The notes beneath the pieces were generated by a model that did no database searches, had not been told where the DNA came from, and saw nothing but the letters and a program-made list of their open reading frames with translations. From NCBI RefSeq assembly GCF_001953305.1, contig NZ_MTFE01000010.1:1514712-1578711 (forward strand): 64,000 bases of DNA, in the 5' to 3' direction. Positions 15,801 through 24,282 of this stretch are shown in pieces. The position numbers and the translations under genes are program-made. This stretch comes from Cnuella takakiae (GTDB lineage: Bacteria; Bacteroidota; Bacteroidia; Chitinophagales; Chitinophagaceae). The stretch's first letter is position 1. Every line of letters starts with the position of its first letter.

Positions 15801-16088
15801 TTACTGACTCAAAAAAGCAATCACCTTGTCTATATCCCGGATATAGCTGTTGATCACCTTGTCAAATTCTTTTTTGTCCGCTTCGGGCAGGTCGCCGGCG
15901 GCAAATTTGAGGATGGCAACCCTTTGCTCCAGTTGGGTGATCATGTCCACCTGTGTTTTTTCGCTGTTGCGGCAGGCTTCCAGTTCTTCCTGCAGGCGTT
16001 CGTTTTCCTTTTTCAGCTTAGCCTGCTGCCGCAGCAGTTGTTGCACCTTGTCGGTGATGGCGGCTATTTGTTGGTCAAGTGGTGTCAC
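15801..16088 (-). CDS. Small coiled-coil protein, probable cell-division partner of ZapA
   Basis: A 95-residue, mostly coiled-coil protein (QQLLRQQAKLKKENERLQEELEAC), starting at GTG (MTPLDQQIAAITDKVQ). There is no signal peptide. Its place directly before zapA and after pheT is conserved in Bacteroidota, and it resembles ZapB in size and coiled-coil nature. I infer a role in the division ring from position and shape, not from a motif. The end SYIRDIDKVIAFLSQ may fold as a separate helix. Confidence 0.72.
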   Translation of the reverse strand: MTPLDQQIAAITDKVQQLLRQQAKLKKENERLQEELEACRNSEKTQVDMITQLEQRVAILKFAAGDLPEADKKEFDKVINSYIRDIDKVIAFLSQ

Positions 16089-16138
16089 TGTTGTAAATAT
16101 TTTGTGTCATTAAGGTTGGGGGAGGACGACGGACTACG

Positions 16139-16190
16139 GACGACAGACCACAGACGACCATTCGTTGTCCATCGTCTGTGGTCTGTCGTC
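16139..16190. repeat. Inverted repeat, GACGACAGACCACAG family
   Basis: GACGACAGACCACAGACGA (16139-16157) and its perfect inverse (16172-16190). More words flank it on both sides up to the pheT stop. The same vocabulary recurs at 32643-32681, 34999-35053 and 53038-53098. Confidence 0.87.
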
Positions 16191-16196
16191 TATTCC

Positions 16197-18617
16197 TTAC
16201 TTCCTCACTTCCGCACCCAGTTCCTGCTCCAGCGTGGTCATGATCTTGTTCATCCAGCCGTCAATTTCCTTGTCGGTGAGGGTTTTCTCTTCGTCCAGGA
16301 AAGTAAAGTTTACGGCCATCGACTTTTTGCCGGCACCCAGCTTCTCGCTTTCAAACACGTCGAAGAGGCGTACATCCTGGAGCTTGCCCAGGCGCAGCTT
16401 GCCCAAAGCGCCGGTGATGGCTTCGTATTTCAAATCCTTGGCTACTACAAGGGCCAGGTCGCGCTCCACAGACGGGAACTTGGGAATTTCACGGAAGCCG
16501 GTTTTTACCTTACCATAAGCTTTGAGGATGCCGTTCCAGTCGAGGTTGGCAAAGAAAACCGCTCCTTTTACATCGAAAGACTTAGCGGTTTTCGCCGACA
16601 CCCTGCCCAGCTTAATCAGTTGCTTGCTCCCTACTGTGCCGGTGATGGCGCCATCGAAATGGGGGCTGTCATATTTTTCCCATACCACTTTGAGGCCCGA
16701 TGCCTGGAGGAGGGCTTCCACCACCCCTTTCAGGAAATAAATATCGGTTGCCACAGCCTTGCCCTTCCAGCCTGCCTGCTGGCGGTTGCCGGTAAGGTAA
16801 AGGCAGAAATGATCTTTTTCAGTGTAGTTGCCAACGCCTTCGGTTTTGTAGGTTTTGCCCCATTCAAAGAACTGCAGGTCGCTGTTCTTGCGGTTGATGT
16901 TGTGGGCAATCACTTCCAGGGCCGTGGGCAGCATGGCGGGGCGCAGCACGTCCAGCTCAGAGCTCAGGTTGTTGAGCAGCTTCACGGTATTTTCCAGCTG
17001 GCCTTCGCCAAAGTATTTGGAGTTGGTTATGGAGTTGGTCAGTATTTCATTGAAACCCAAACCCACCAGCATCGAAGCCCATTTTTCCTTCAGGGCATCG
17101 CTTTTCTGGTCGCGCTCAACGGCGGGGGAAAGGCGGATGGCCTGTGGGATTTCGATATTGTCCAACCCATCGATGCGCAGGATTTCCTCCACGATATCAG
17201 CAGGAATGCTCACATCGTGTTTGTGGTAAGGCACTTCCAGGAACAGGCCGTCCATGTCTTCGCGCATGATGGTAAAGCCCAGGCTTTGCAGGATGGTTTT
17301 TACTGCGTCGGGGTGGTAGTTTTTGCCACTCAGTTTTTTGAGGTACTGGTATTTGAAAATGAGCTGTTGCCTGGGTTTGGGATCGGGGTAAATGTCGATC
17401 ACTTCCGAGGCAATGGCACCACCAGCCACTTCTTTGATCAGGGCTGCGGCACGCTTCAACACGTTCACGGTACCCGAAATGTCCACGCCTTTTTCAAAAC
17501 GGGTGGCCGCATCGGTACGCAGCCCATGGCGGAACGAGGTTTTGCGAATGCCGATGCCTTCGAAACAGGCGCTTTCCAGGAAAATATGGGTAGTGTTGTC
17601 TGTTACACCCGATTTCAAACCGCCAAAAACACCTGCGATACACATGCCTTCGGTGGCGTTGCAGATCATCAGGTCTTCGGCGCTCAGCCTGCGTTCTTTT
17701 TCATCCAGTGTAACAAAGGGCGTACCCTCGGGCAGGGTTTTTACCACCACCTGTCCGCCTTCAATCTGGTCGAAATCAAAAGCATGAAGCGGCTGGCCGG
17801 TTTCGTGCTGGATATAGTTGGTGATGTCTACAATATTATTGATAGGACGCAGGCCGATGGCTTTGAGGCGGTCCTGCAGCCACTTGGGCGAAGGTGCCAC
17901 CTGGATGCCGCTGATGCACACCCCTGAATAACGGGGGCAGGCTTCAGTAGCTTCTACCTTTACCGCAACCTGCAAGGCCTTGCTGTCCACTTTAAAGTTG
18001 ACAGCAGGTGTTTTTGGTTTAAAATCCTTGCGGTCGTGGTGGCTGAGGTAGGCACATACATCGCGAGCCACACCCTGGTGGCTCATAGCGTCCATTCGGT
18101 TGGGCGTGAGGCCTATTTCAAATATGATATCGGAATAAGGCTTGAAATATTCGGCAGCGGAAATGCCCACAGGCGTGTCGGCGGGCAGCACCAGGATGCC
18201 GGCATGCGAATCGCCGAGGCCAATTTCGTCTTCGGCGCAAATCATACCCTGGCTTTCCTCACCGCGTATTTTAGCCAGCTTCATCGTCATGGGCTCGCCG
18301 TTGGCGGGGTAGATGGTGGTACCCACGGTGGCTACTACCACTTTCTGGCCAGCGGCAACGTTGGGCGCGCCGCACACAATGCGGAGGGGTTCGGAACCGC
18401 CTACAGCCACCTTTGTAAGGCGCAACTTATCGGCATTGGGGTGCTGCACGGCTTCCAGCACTTCGCCAATCACCAGTCCCTGCAGGCCGCCCTTTACTGC
18501 TTCAAAAGGCTCCATGCTTTCCACTTCCAAACCAATGGAAGTAAGGATGCGGGAAAGCCTTTCGGGTTCAATGCTTACCGGTAAATAGTCGCTCAGCCAG
18601 TTGTAGGAAATGGTCAT
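16197..18617 (-). CDS. pheT: Phenylalanyl-tRNA synthetase beta subunit
   Basis: Charges tRNA-Phe as part of the alpha2-beta2 enzyme. From the ATG of MTISYNWLSDYLPV it is 806 residues, the normal length. It has a tRNA-binding EMAP-like domain (about 40-150, LVIGEVLEAVQHPNADKL), B3/B4 editing domain (SGVCISGIQV), B5 and core domains, and a C-terminal anticodon-binding domain (FPSVERDLALVV). pheS is not in the window. The next two genes on the strand may be read from the same promoter. Confidence 0.96.
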   Translation of the reverse strand: MTISYNWLSDYLPVSIEPERLSRILTSIGLEVESMEPFEAVKGGLQGLVIGEVLEAVQHPNADKLRLTKVAVGGSEPLRIVCGAPNVAAGQKVVVATVGTTIYPANGEPMTMKLAKIRGEESQGMICAEDEIGLGDSHAGILVLPADTPVGISAAEYFKPYSDIIFEIGLTPNRMDAMSHQGVARDVCAYLSHHDRKDFKPKTPAVNFKVDSKALQVAVKVEATEACPRYSGVCISGIQVAPSPKWLQDRLKAIGLRPINNIVDITNYIQHETGQPLHAFDFDQIEGGQVVVKTLPEGTPFVTLDEKERRLSAEDLMICNATEGMCIAGVFGGLKSGVTDNTTHIFLESACFEGIGIRKTSFRHGLRTDAATRFEKGVDISGTVNVLKRAAALIKEVAGGAIASEVIDIYPDPKPRQQLIFKYQYLKKLSGKNYHPDAVKTILQSLGFTIMREDMDGLFLEVPYHKHDVSIPADIVEEILRIDGLDNIEIPQAIRLSPAVERDQKSDALKEKWASMLVGLGFNEILTNSITNSKYFGEGQLENTVKLLNNLSSELDVLRPAMLPTALEVIAHNINRKNSDLQFFEWGKTYKTEGVGNYTEKDHFCLYLTGNRQQAGWKGKAVATDIYFLKGVVEALLQASGLKVVWEKYDSPHFDGAITGTVGSKQLIKLGRVSAKTAKSFDVKGAVFFANLDWNGILKAYGKVKTGFREIPKFPSVERDLALVVAKDLKYEAITGALGKLRLGKLQDVRLFDVFESEKLGAGKKSMAVNFTFLDEEKTLTDKEIDGWMNKIMTTLEQELGAEVRK

Positions 18618-18642
18618 TGGTCCAAAAAATTTCTGTGGGTGG

Positions 18643-18650
18643 CAAAGATA
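18643..18650 (-). promoter_or_regulatory. -7 box of pheT promoter
   Basis: On the minus strand TATCTTTG matches TAnnTTTG exactly, 25 bases before the pheT ATG. Confidence 0.6.
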
Positions 18651-18805
18651 GGGCGGCAGCGGGAGCAATGGTGCGGACCGAACCGCGGGAAACGCGAAAG
18701 AGTAGGCTGTGGTGGATTCTTTTATACAAACTTCAAGGCGGCTAATTGCCTGAGTGGTAGAACTGTACTGGCAATTTGAGATAACAGGTACCGTATTGCC
18801 AAGGT

Positions 18806-18981
18806 CTGTCATGCCAAACTTGTTGCAGCATCCCCTTCATTACACAGGTACTTCTAAGATTGCAGGAGAGGCCCCGACGACGGCATGATGGTGAACCCGG
18901 ATACTGTCATGCTGAACTTGTTTCAGCATCTCCTTCGGTATACAGGTACTCCGAAGAACTGAGGGAGATGCCGTCATTCGT
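18806..18981. repeat. Two tandem diverged copies of a TCATGCTGAACTTG element
   Basis: CTGTCATGCCAAACTTG at 18806 and CTGTCATGCTGAACTTG at 18904 each head a unit of about 80 bases. Both units continue CAGCATC, CACAGGTACT or TACAGGTACT, and end near GGAGAGGCC or GGGAGATGCCG. Each unit is itself a weak hairpin (GCATCTCC against GGGAGATGC). Confidence 0.75.
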
Positions 18982-19497
18982 GGGCATAATAGATTGCAAT
19001 TATTCCTGCTTGATTTAGCGTCCAGGGTATTTGCTTTTTATAAAAGAACAAATAGTTCCTGCCAGCTGGTCCTGGTTGGGTGCGAAAGTTTCCTTGTTGG
19101 GGCAATTTCTTTTTTTCAACACCCCTTTTTCTTTCCTCCCAAATCCACTTGCGCCTTTAACCGGTGGCAACCATGCGCCAGGTTCTGCTATTTAAAACGG
19201 CGGAGTTAATGTGCCAGAATCCGGCCTTTTATTTGTCCACAAAGAAGGAGGCTTGCTAAAATCTTTGGAATTTTGCAGTTGGCTGCAGCGTGTATAAGTA
19301 TTGGTTTAAATGTGTATATCCTGTGCGGTAAATGTGCGGATTAAGACCAGGGACGATACCGGATACCGAAAAAGGGCGGCGTACCTTAGCAGACCGGCCG
19401 GACGGGTAAATGCCCTTTCACCGCGGCTGGAAACAGGCCTTTCCTTTAGCACCGATAAACATCTACTGCCCACGGGCAGCAATAATATAGTAAGCAC
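18982..19497. other. Non-coding stretch upstream of dnaB
   Basis: About 500 bases with no convincing gene. Open frames here are short, Cys/Phe-rich and lack family features. A TACCTTAG at 19382-19389 could be a -7 box for dnaB with a leader of about 110 bases. Nothing else is seen. Confidence 0.5.
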
Positions 19498-21069
19498 ATG
19501 TTAGATCTTTCTAAACTCAATCAGGACCGGAAGCAAGGCAAACGCAACAAGCCTGCGGTTGACCTGAGCACCATGGTTTACGGCAAAGTGCCGCCCCAGA
19601 GCAAAGAACTGGAGGAGGCCGTGCTGGGTGCCATCATGCTTGAAAAAGGCGCCTTCGACGTGGTGATCGAAATTCTGAAAGCCGAATGTTTTTACGTGGA
19701 CGCCCACCAGCGGATCTTTCGCGCCATCCAGGGACTGGCCAATAAAAGCCAGCCCATTGATATCCTGACGGTGGTGGAAGAACTTCGTTTCCGCGAGGAG
19801 CTGGAAATGATTGGCGGTCCTTATTATGTTACCAAGCTTACCAACAGCGTGGTGTCGTCGGCCAACATCGAGGCACACGCCCGCATCATCCTCCAAAAGT
19901 TCATTCAGCGCGAACTGATCCGCATTTCGGGCGAAATCATCCAGGAAGCTTACGAAGACAGCACCGATGTATTCGAGTTGCTGAACTCGGCGGAAAGCAA
20001 GATGTATGATGTAACCAACAAACACCTCAAGAACAACTACGAATCGATTGACTCCGTACTGGTAAAAACCATCCAGCGTATCGAAGACCTCCGCCACCGT
20101 AATGAAGACATTACGGGTGTGCCGAGCGGTTTTCCTGCCCTGGACAAGGTTACTTACGGCTGGCAAAATACCGACTTGATCATCCTCGCTGCCCGTCCCG
20201 CGGTAGGTAAAACGGCCTTCGCCCTCAACCTTGCACGCAACGCGGCCCTGCACCCCACAAGGCCCACGCCGGTGGCGGTATTCTCGCTTGAAATGGGTGC
20301 GGCACAGCTGGTGTCGCGAATTCTTTCGGCAGAAAGTGAGATCTGGCTGGAAAAGATATCCCGCGGTAAGATGGAAGAGCACGAAATGAAGCAGCTGTAT
20401 GCCAAGGGTATTCAGAAGCTGGCGCAGGCGCCCATCTTCCTCGACGACTCGGCCGGTTTGAACGTATTTGAACTGCGTGCCAAGTGCCGCCGTTTGAAAA
20501 CGCAGAACAACATTGGTATGATCATCATCGACTACCTGCAGCTGATGAGTGGTACCGGTGATAAGGGCTCCAACCGCGAACAGGAAATTTCAACCATCTC
20601 CCGCTCGCTGAAGGGCCTGGCTAAAGAACTGCAGGTACCGGTAATCGCCCTGTCGCAGTTAAGCCGGGAAGTGGAAAAACGTAAAGACGGCAACAAGATG
20701 CCCCAGCTCTCCGACCTTCGTGAATCGGGTGCCATCGAACAGGATGCCGACATGGTATGCTTTATTTACCGCCCCGACTACTACGATGTGGCGCAAAACG
20801 AAATGGGTGAAAGCGTAAAAGGAGAAACCCACCTCCGTATTGCCAAGCACCGTAACGGTTCGCTCGAAACCATCGTGCTGCGGGCCCGCCTCGAGATCCA
20901 ACGCTTCTATGATGATTCGGCGGGCGACAGCTTTGGTGGCAACAACCTGCCCTCCAACTGGAAACCCGTTCAGGACGGTGGTGGCGGCGCCAACGGCGGC
21001 GGTGCCCGGATGTTTATCCAGACGAGCAGCAAGATGAATGACCTGGGGGATGATGATGATCCCTTTTAA
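19498..21069 (+). CDS. dnaB: Replicative DNA helicase DnaB
   Basis: Hexameric helicase that opens the replication fork, 523 residues. The N-terminal DnaB domain starts near PQSKELEEAVLGAIMLEKGAFD. The RecA-like motor has the Walker A ARPAVGKTAFA (about 232-242), Walker B IIIDYLQLMSG, and the DLRESGAIEQDADMV and RLAKHRNG-like (LRIAKHRNG) segments. The C-terminus has a Gly-rich linker and ends MNDLGDDDDPF, close to the DDDIPF tip of single-stranded DNA-binding protein. The stop codon lies inside the left arm of a 35-bp inverted repeat that ends one base before the rsmE start. Confidence 0.97.
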   Translation: MLDLSKLNQDRKQGKRNKPAVDLSTMVYGKVPPQSKELEEAVLGAIMLEKGAFDVVIEILKAECFYVDAHQRIFRAIQGLANKSQPIDILTVVEELRFREELEMIGGPYYVTKLTNSVVSSANIEAHARIILQKFIQRELIRISGEIIQEAYEDSTDVFELLNSAESKMYDVTNKHLKNNYESIDSVLVKTIQRIEDLRHRNEDITGVPSGFPALDKVTYGWQNTDLIILAARPAVGKTAFALNLARNAALHPTRPTPVAVFSLEMGAAQLVSRILSAESEIWLEKISRGKMEEHEMKQLYAKGIQKLAQAPIFLDDSAGLNVFELRAKCRRLKTQNNIGMIIIDYLQLMSGTGDKGSNREQEISTISRSLKGLAKELQVPVIALSQLSREVEKRKDGNKMPQLSDLRESGAIEQDADMVCFIYRPDYYDVAQNEMGESVKGETHLRIAKHRNGSLETIVLRARLEIQRFYDDSAGDSFGGNNLPSNWKPVQDGGGGANGGGARMFIQTSSKMNDLGDDDDPF

Positions 21070-21275
21070 CCGGTGATTTGCAGGATTTTTAAAGGATTAA
21101 TAGGAAAAAGGCAGTCCGTATTTGATTTGGCACCCACGCTTAACCACGTGGGTGTTTTATTTAAACCATAAATGGAGCTGTGTTCAATGTCTGGCAATCC
21201 AATCTTGTAACTCCCTGTTAGTACCTTCGCACCACGTTCTTATTAATCCTTTAAAAATCCTGTAAATCACCGGTT
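21068..21275. repeat. 35-bp inverted repeat spanning the whole dnaB-rsmE gap
   Basis: Arms 21068-21102 and 21241-21275 agree at 34 of 35 positions (AACCGGTGATTT, CAGGATTTTTAAAGG, ATTAATA). The left arm includes two bases of the dnaB stop codon; the right arm ends one base before the rsmE ATG. Confidence 0.93.
21131..21162 (+). terminator. Terminator of dnaB
   Basis: CACCCACG and CGTGGGTG form a stem, followed by TTTTATTT. It lies inside the inverted repeat. Confidence 0.78.
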
Positions 21276-21276
21276 C

Positions 21277-21972
21277 ATGCGGTACTTCTTTGTTGCAGAC
21301 ATTTCCCCTTCCCTCATCGTTCTGGATGAAGATACCTCCAAGCACATCACGGGTGTGCTGCGGATGAAAGTGGGCGAGGAGTTGGTACTGACCGATGGAC
21401 GTGGTACCAAGGCAACCGCAGTTATTGAAGACGATCACCGAAAGCGTTGCGCAGTGCGGGTGCTGAACCGCAGTTTTGAAGCGGAGGTGGAGCCACGCAT
21501 TACCATTGCCATTTCCCTGACAAAGAACAATGCCCGCATCGAATGGTTTTTGGAAAAAGCCGCGGAGATCGGCGTGTCGGAAATCATTCCCCTGCTGTGC
21601 GACCGTACGGAAAAGGACAAGTTCCGGCTGGACCGTTTACAAAACATACTGGTAAGTGCCCTGCTGCAATCGCAGCAAAGCTGGATGCCGGTACTGCAGG
21701 AGCCCGTAGCTTTTGACAAGGTGGTAAGATTAAGCAATGCCGCAGACAAATTTATTGCGCACTGCCTGGAATGGGATAAACAGCAACTGGTGCAGGTAGC
21801 AGGCAACCGTTCCTCCATTATCCTGATTGGCCCGGAAGGCGATTTTACGCCCGCCGAAATTGAAGCTGCCATGGAGCAGGGCTTCCGGCCGGTGGCTCTG
21901 GGCAATACCCGCCTGCGTACTGAAACGGCAGGGATGGTAGCTGCTACCATCCTGCGGATGGGTAGTTTATAA
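21277..21972 (+). CDS. rsmE: 16S rRNA m3U1498 methyltransferase
   Basis: SAM-dependent SPOUT-class enzyme that methylates N3 of U1498 in 16S rRNA. The 231 residues include a PUA-like N-terminal part (HITGVLRMKVGEELVLTDGRG) and the SPOUT knot with FLEKAAEIGVSEIIPLLCDRTE, ILIGPEGDFTPAEIEAA and LGNTRLRTETAGMVAATIL. It follows dnaB across an inverted-repeat spacer and ends just before a 20-bp hairpin shared with terC. Confidence 0.95.
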   Translation: MRYFFVADISPSLIVLDEDTSKHITGVLRMKVGEELVLTDGRGTKATAVIEDDHRKRCAVRVLNRSFEAEVEPRITIAISLTKNNARIEWFLEKAAEIGVSEIIPLLCDRTEKDKFRLDRLQNILVSALLQSQQSWMPVLQEPVAFDKVVRLSNAADKFIAHCLEWDKQQLVQVAGNRSSIILIGPEGDFTPAEIEAAMEQGFRPVALGNTRLRTETAGMVAATILRMGSL

Positions 21973-21977
21973 AAAGC

Positions 21978-22020
21978 TAAATACACCTGACAGGGTTTCA
22001 AAACCTGTCAGGTGTATTTA
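21978..22020. repeat. Long hairpin, ACCTGACAGG family
   Basis: TAAATACACCTGACAGG (21978-21994) and its exact inverse (22004-22020), with TTT/AAA extending the stem past one bulged G. It sits between convergent rsmE and terC and shares its core with the hairpin at 15342-15378. Confidence 0.87.
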
Positions 22021-22045
22021 TAATATCTATCCTGATTATTGCGCC

Positions 22046-22840
22046 TCAATGCGCCACATCATCCATATTGGCTTGCTGCATCCTGGGCTGGCGCAGTTCC
22101 ACGGGTAAGGTTTCCCTTTTCCGCATTTTCATATTCAACAGTTCCACGCCAAAAGAGAAAGCCATAGCGAAATACACATAATTCTTCAGGTGCAGCTGGT
22201 GCGCCTGATCGGCGTTCCAGCCTTCCATCAACAGCACTACCGATACCAGCACCAGGAAGGAAAGTGCCAGCATTTTGAAAGTTGGGTGTTTGTTGATAAA
22301 GGCGGCAATATGCAGGCTGAACAGGAACATGATCACCATGGCTATCACCACGGCAATGATCATGATCCAGATGTTTTTGGCAATACCCACCGCAGTGATC
22401 ATACTGTCGAAAGAAAATACCATATCCACCAGCATAATCTGGAAGATGGCCGCGCCAAAGGAAGATGCTTTTTTAGTGGCATTGATTTCCAGCGCTACCT
22501 CGTCACCTTCCAGCTTGTGGTGTATTTCCTTTACCGTTTTGTATAACAGGAACAGGCCGCCTGCCAGCATTACCAAGCTGGCGAGGTCGAAACCCTTACC
22601 GAACAAGGTAAATACAGGCCGGCCTTTTTGCTGTACCAGCCAGCTCAGGCAGAACAGCAGGAAAACCCGCACACCGATACCGGTAAGCATCCACAGCCTG
22701 CGGGCACTGAGTTGTTTACTGGGGTGGAGGCGCCCCATGATAATGGAAACAAAAATGACGTTGTCAATACCCAGGATCACCTCGAGGCTTGCCAGGGTAA
22801 AAAGCGAAATGATATTGTCAAGCGTGAAAAGTTGGTCCAT
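22046..22840 (-). CDS. TerC family integral membrane protein
   Basis: A 264-residue inner-membrane protein with about seven hydrophobic helices. The TerC hallmarks are LEVILGIDNVIFVSIIMGRL with its membrane Asp, and the second acidic helix MLVDMVFSFDSMITAVG. Members export manganese or other metals or act with tellurite-resistance proteins. No other ter genes are nearby, so a general metal-ion role is more likely than tellurite resistance. Confidence 0.9.
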   Translation of the reverse strand: MDQLFTLDNIISLFTLASLEVILGIDNVIFVSIIMGRLHPSKQLSARRLWMLTGIGVRVFLLFCLSWLVQQKGRPVFTLFGKGFDLASLVMLAGGLFLLYKTVKEIHHKLEGDEVALEINATKKASSFGAAIFQIMLVDMVFSFDSMITAVGIAKNIWIMIIAVVIAMVIMFLFSLHIAAFINKHPTFKMLALSFLVLVSVVLLMEGWNADQAHQLHLKNYVYFAMAFSFGVELLNMKMRKRETLPVELRQPRMQQANMDDVAH

Positions 22841-22934
22841 GGCCGTGGGTTAGGTAGTGATCATGCAAAAGGGAAAGTCCTGCAAGGGCACTACCCGCAC
22901 CCGGTAACTTATGATGGTTATCCCGTGTCGGCGC

Positions 22935-23987
22935 TTACCTTGCCAGGCCTTTACATATCTGTTGTACAATTGCCGGACCTTCATAGATAAAACCGGTCCA
23001 CACCTCGCAAAGCGCGGCACCTGTGGCCAGTTTTTCGCGGGCATCGGCAGCAGTAAAAATGCCACCGGAAGCAATTACGGGTATTTCGCCCTTCAGCTGA
23101 CTGCACAGGTATTGAACTACTTCGGTAGCTCTTTCTTTCAGCGGAGCGCCACTGAGGCCACCTGCACCAATCTGTTCGAGTGCAGCAGCAGGTGTTTGCA
23201 ACCCGGACCGGCTGATGGTAGTATTGGTGGCAACAAGTCCATCCAGTTTTATCTCGCGGGCAAGGGCAATCACATCATCAATCTGGCTCCACTCCAGGTC
23301 GGGGGCAATTTTCAACAGGATGGGGCGCTGCACCGCAAAGCCTTTGTTGAGCGCCTGCAGGTGGGTAAGGATCTTGTGCAACGCGTCTTTTTCCTGCAAG
23401 GCCCGGAGCCCCGGCGTATTGGGCGAGGATACATTCACTACAAAGAAGTCGACATAGGCATGGAGCGCACGGAAGCAGATCTCGTAGTCTTTCCAGGCCT
23501 CCTCGTTGGGGGTTACCTTGTTTTTGCCGATGTTGCCACCTACCAGGAGTTTGGCGGCAGGGTTGAGGGGTTTGCCGTTGAGGCGCCAGTTGCGCAGCCT
23601 GCGGGCAATCACTTCCACGCCTTCGTTATTAAAGCCCATCCGGTTGATGAGGGCCCGGTCTTCAACGAGACGGAAAAGGCGGGGCTTTTCATTGCCTTCC
23701 TGGGGCAGGGGGGTAACGGTACCAATTTCTACAAAGCCAAAACCCAAAGCATCCAGTTCTTCGAGGTATCGGGCGTTTTTATCGAAGCCGGCACCCAGGC
23801 CTACCGGGTTGCGGAACGATAGGCCAAATACATGCTTCTGCAGCCCTTTTTGCGGTGCCCGGAAGATGCGGTGGATGGTGTTTTTGCCGCCCGGCAGCTT
23901 GCGCAGGGTTTGCAACAGGTTCATGGCGGTGTAGTGCGCCTGCTCGGGTTCCAGCTGGAAGAATATCTTGCGTATGAGGGAATACAT
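22935..23987 (-). CDS. pyrD: Dihydroorotate dehydrogenase (quinone), class 2
   Basis: Membrane-associated flavoenzyme of pyrimidine synthesis, 350 residues, passing electrons to the quinone pool. The N-terminal amphipathic segment (MYSLIRKIFFQLEPEQAHY) is typical of class 2. FMN and substrate segments include FGLSFRNPVGLGAGFDKNA, NRMGFNNEGVE, NVSSPNTPGLRALQ, ATNTTISR and IPVIASGGIFTAADA. The catalytic base is a Ser in the NVSSPNTPG motif, again as in class 2. pyrC lies 32 kb away, so the pathway genes are scattered. Confidence 0.96.
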   Translation of the reverse strand: MYSLIRKIFFQLEPEQAHYTAMNLLQTLRKLPGGKNTIHRIFRAPQKGLQKHVFGLSFRNPVGLGAGFDKNARYLEELDALGFGFVEIGTVTPLPQEGNEKPRLFRLVEDRALINRMGFNNEGVEVIARRLRNWRLNGKPLNPAAKLLVGGNIGKNKVTPNEEAWKDYEICFRALHAYVDFFVVNVSSPNTPGLRALQEKDALHKILTHLQALNKGFAVQRPILLKIAPDLEWSQIDDVIALAREIKLDGLVATNTTISRSGLQTPAAALEQIGAGGLSGAPLKERATEVVQYLCSQLKGEIPVIASGGIFTAADAREKLATGAALCEVWTGFIYEGPAIVQQICKGLAR

Positions 23988-23996
23988 ATCGGGGAG

Positions 23997-24004
23997 CGAA
24001 GATA
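23997..24004 (-). promoter_or_regulatory. -7-like box of pyrD
   Basis: On the minus strand TATCTTCG fits TAnnTTTG with one change. It ends nine bases before the pyrD ATG, so the leader would be very short. Confidence 0.45.
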
Positions 24005-24006
24005 AG

Positions 24007-24230
24007 AACCGCAGATTTGTACCATTTGAAATGATTTGTATGATCTTATTGTAAATGCCTGGTGTTGCATCATTGTTTCAATGCGGATTGTTGCTCCTGG
24101 TTCAAGCTCCTGAAGAGCGTAAAGTAAGTTTGAATGGCTAACCCTTATGTAAGCTGCTCATGGCAATACCAGTTTGCAACTACTGCTCAGTAGTCATACC
24201 AGTCATTTCAAATGGTACAAATCTGCAGTT
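24007..24230. repeat. Inverted repeat, AACCGCAGATTTGTA family, pyrD-thiolase gap
   Basis: Arms 24007-24034 and 24203-24230 agree at 27 of 28 positions (AACCGCAGATTTGTACC, ATTTGAAATGA). The same word begins the arms at 36484 and 47360. No gene is seen inside. Confidence 0.9.
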
Positions 24231-24282
24231 AGTTGTTTAGCTAACTATTTTTCCTAAATTCATTTCTTAAACCCTTACAACT

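Noticed and set aside
15747..17927. Long plus-strand open frame of 726 codons
   Set aside because: It is antisense to pheT and the coiled-coil gene and begins in repeat DNA; no domain is recognisable.
18994..19209. Possible small gene of 71 codons upstream of dnaB
   Set aside because: No promoter, no family features and an unusual Phe/Cys-rich composition; judged chance.
22046..22840. Tellurite resistance operon
   Set aside because: Only a TerC-type membrane protein is present; no terA, terB, terD or terE gene is adjacent.
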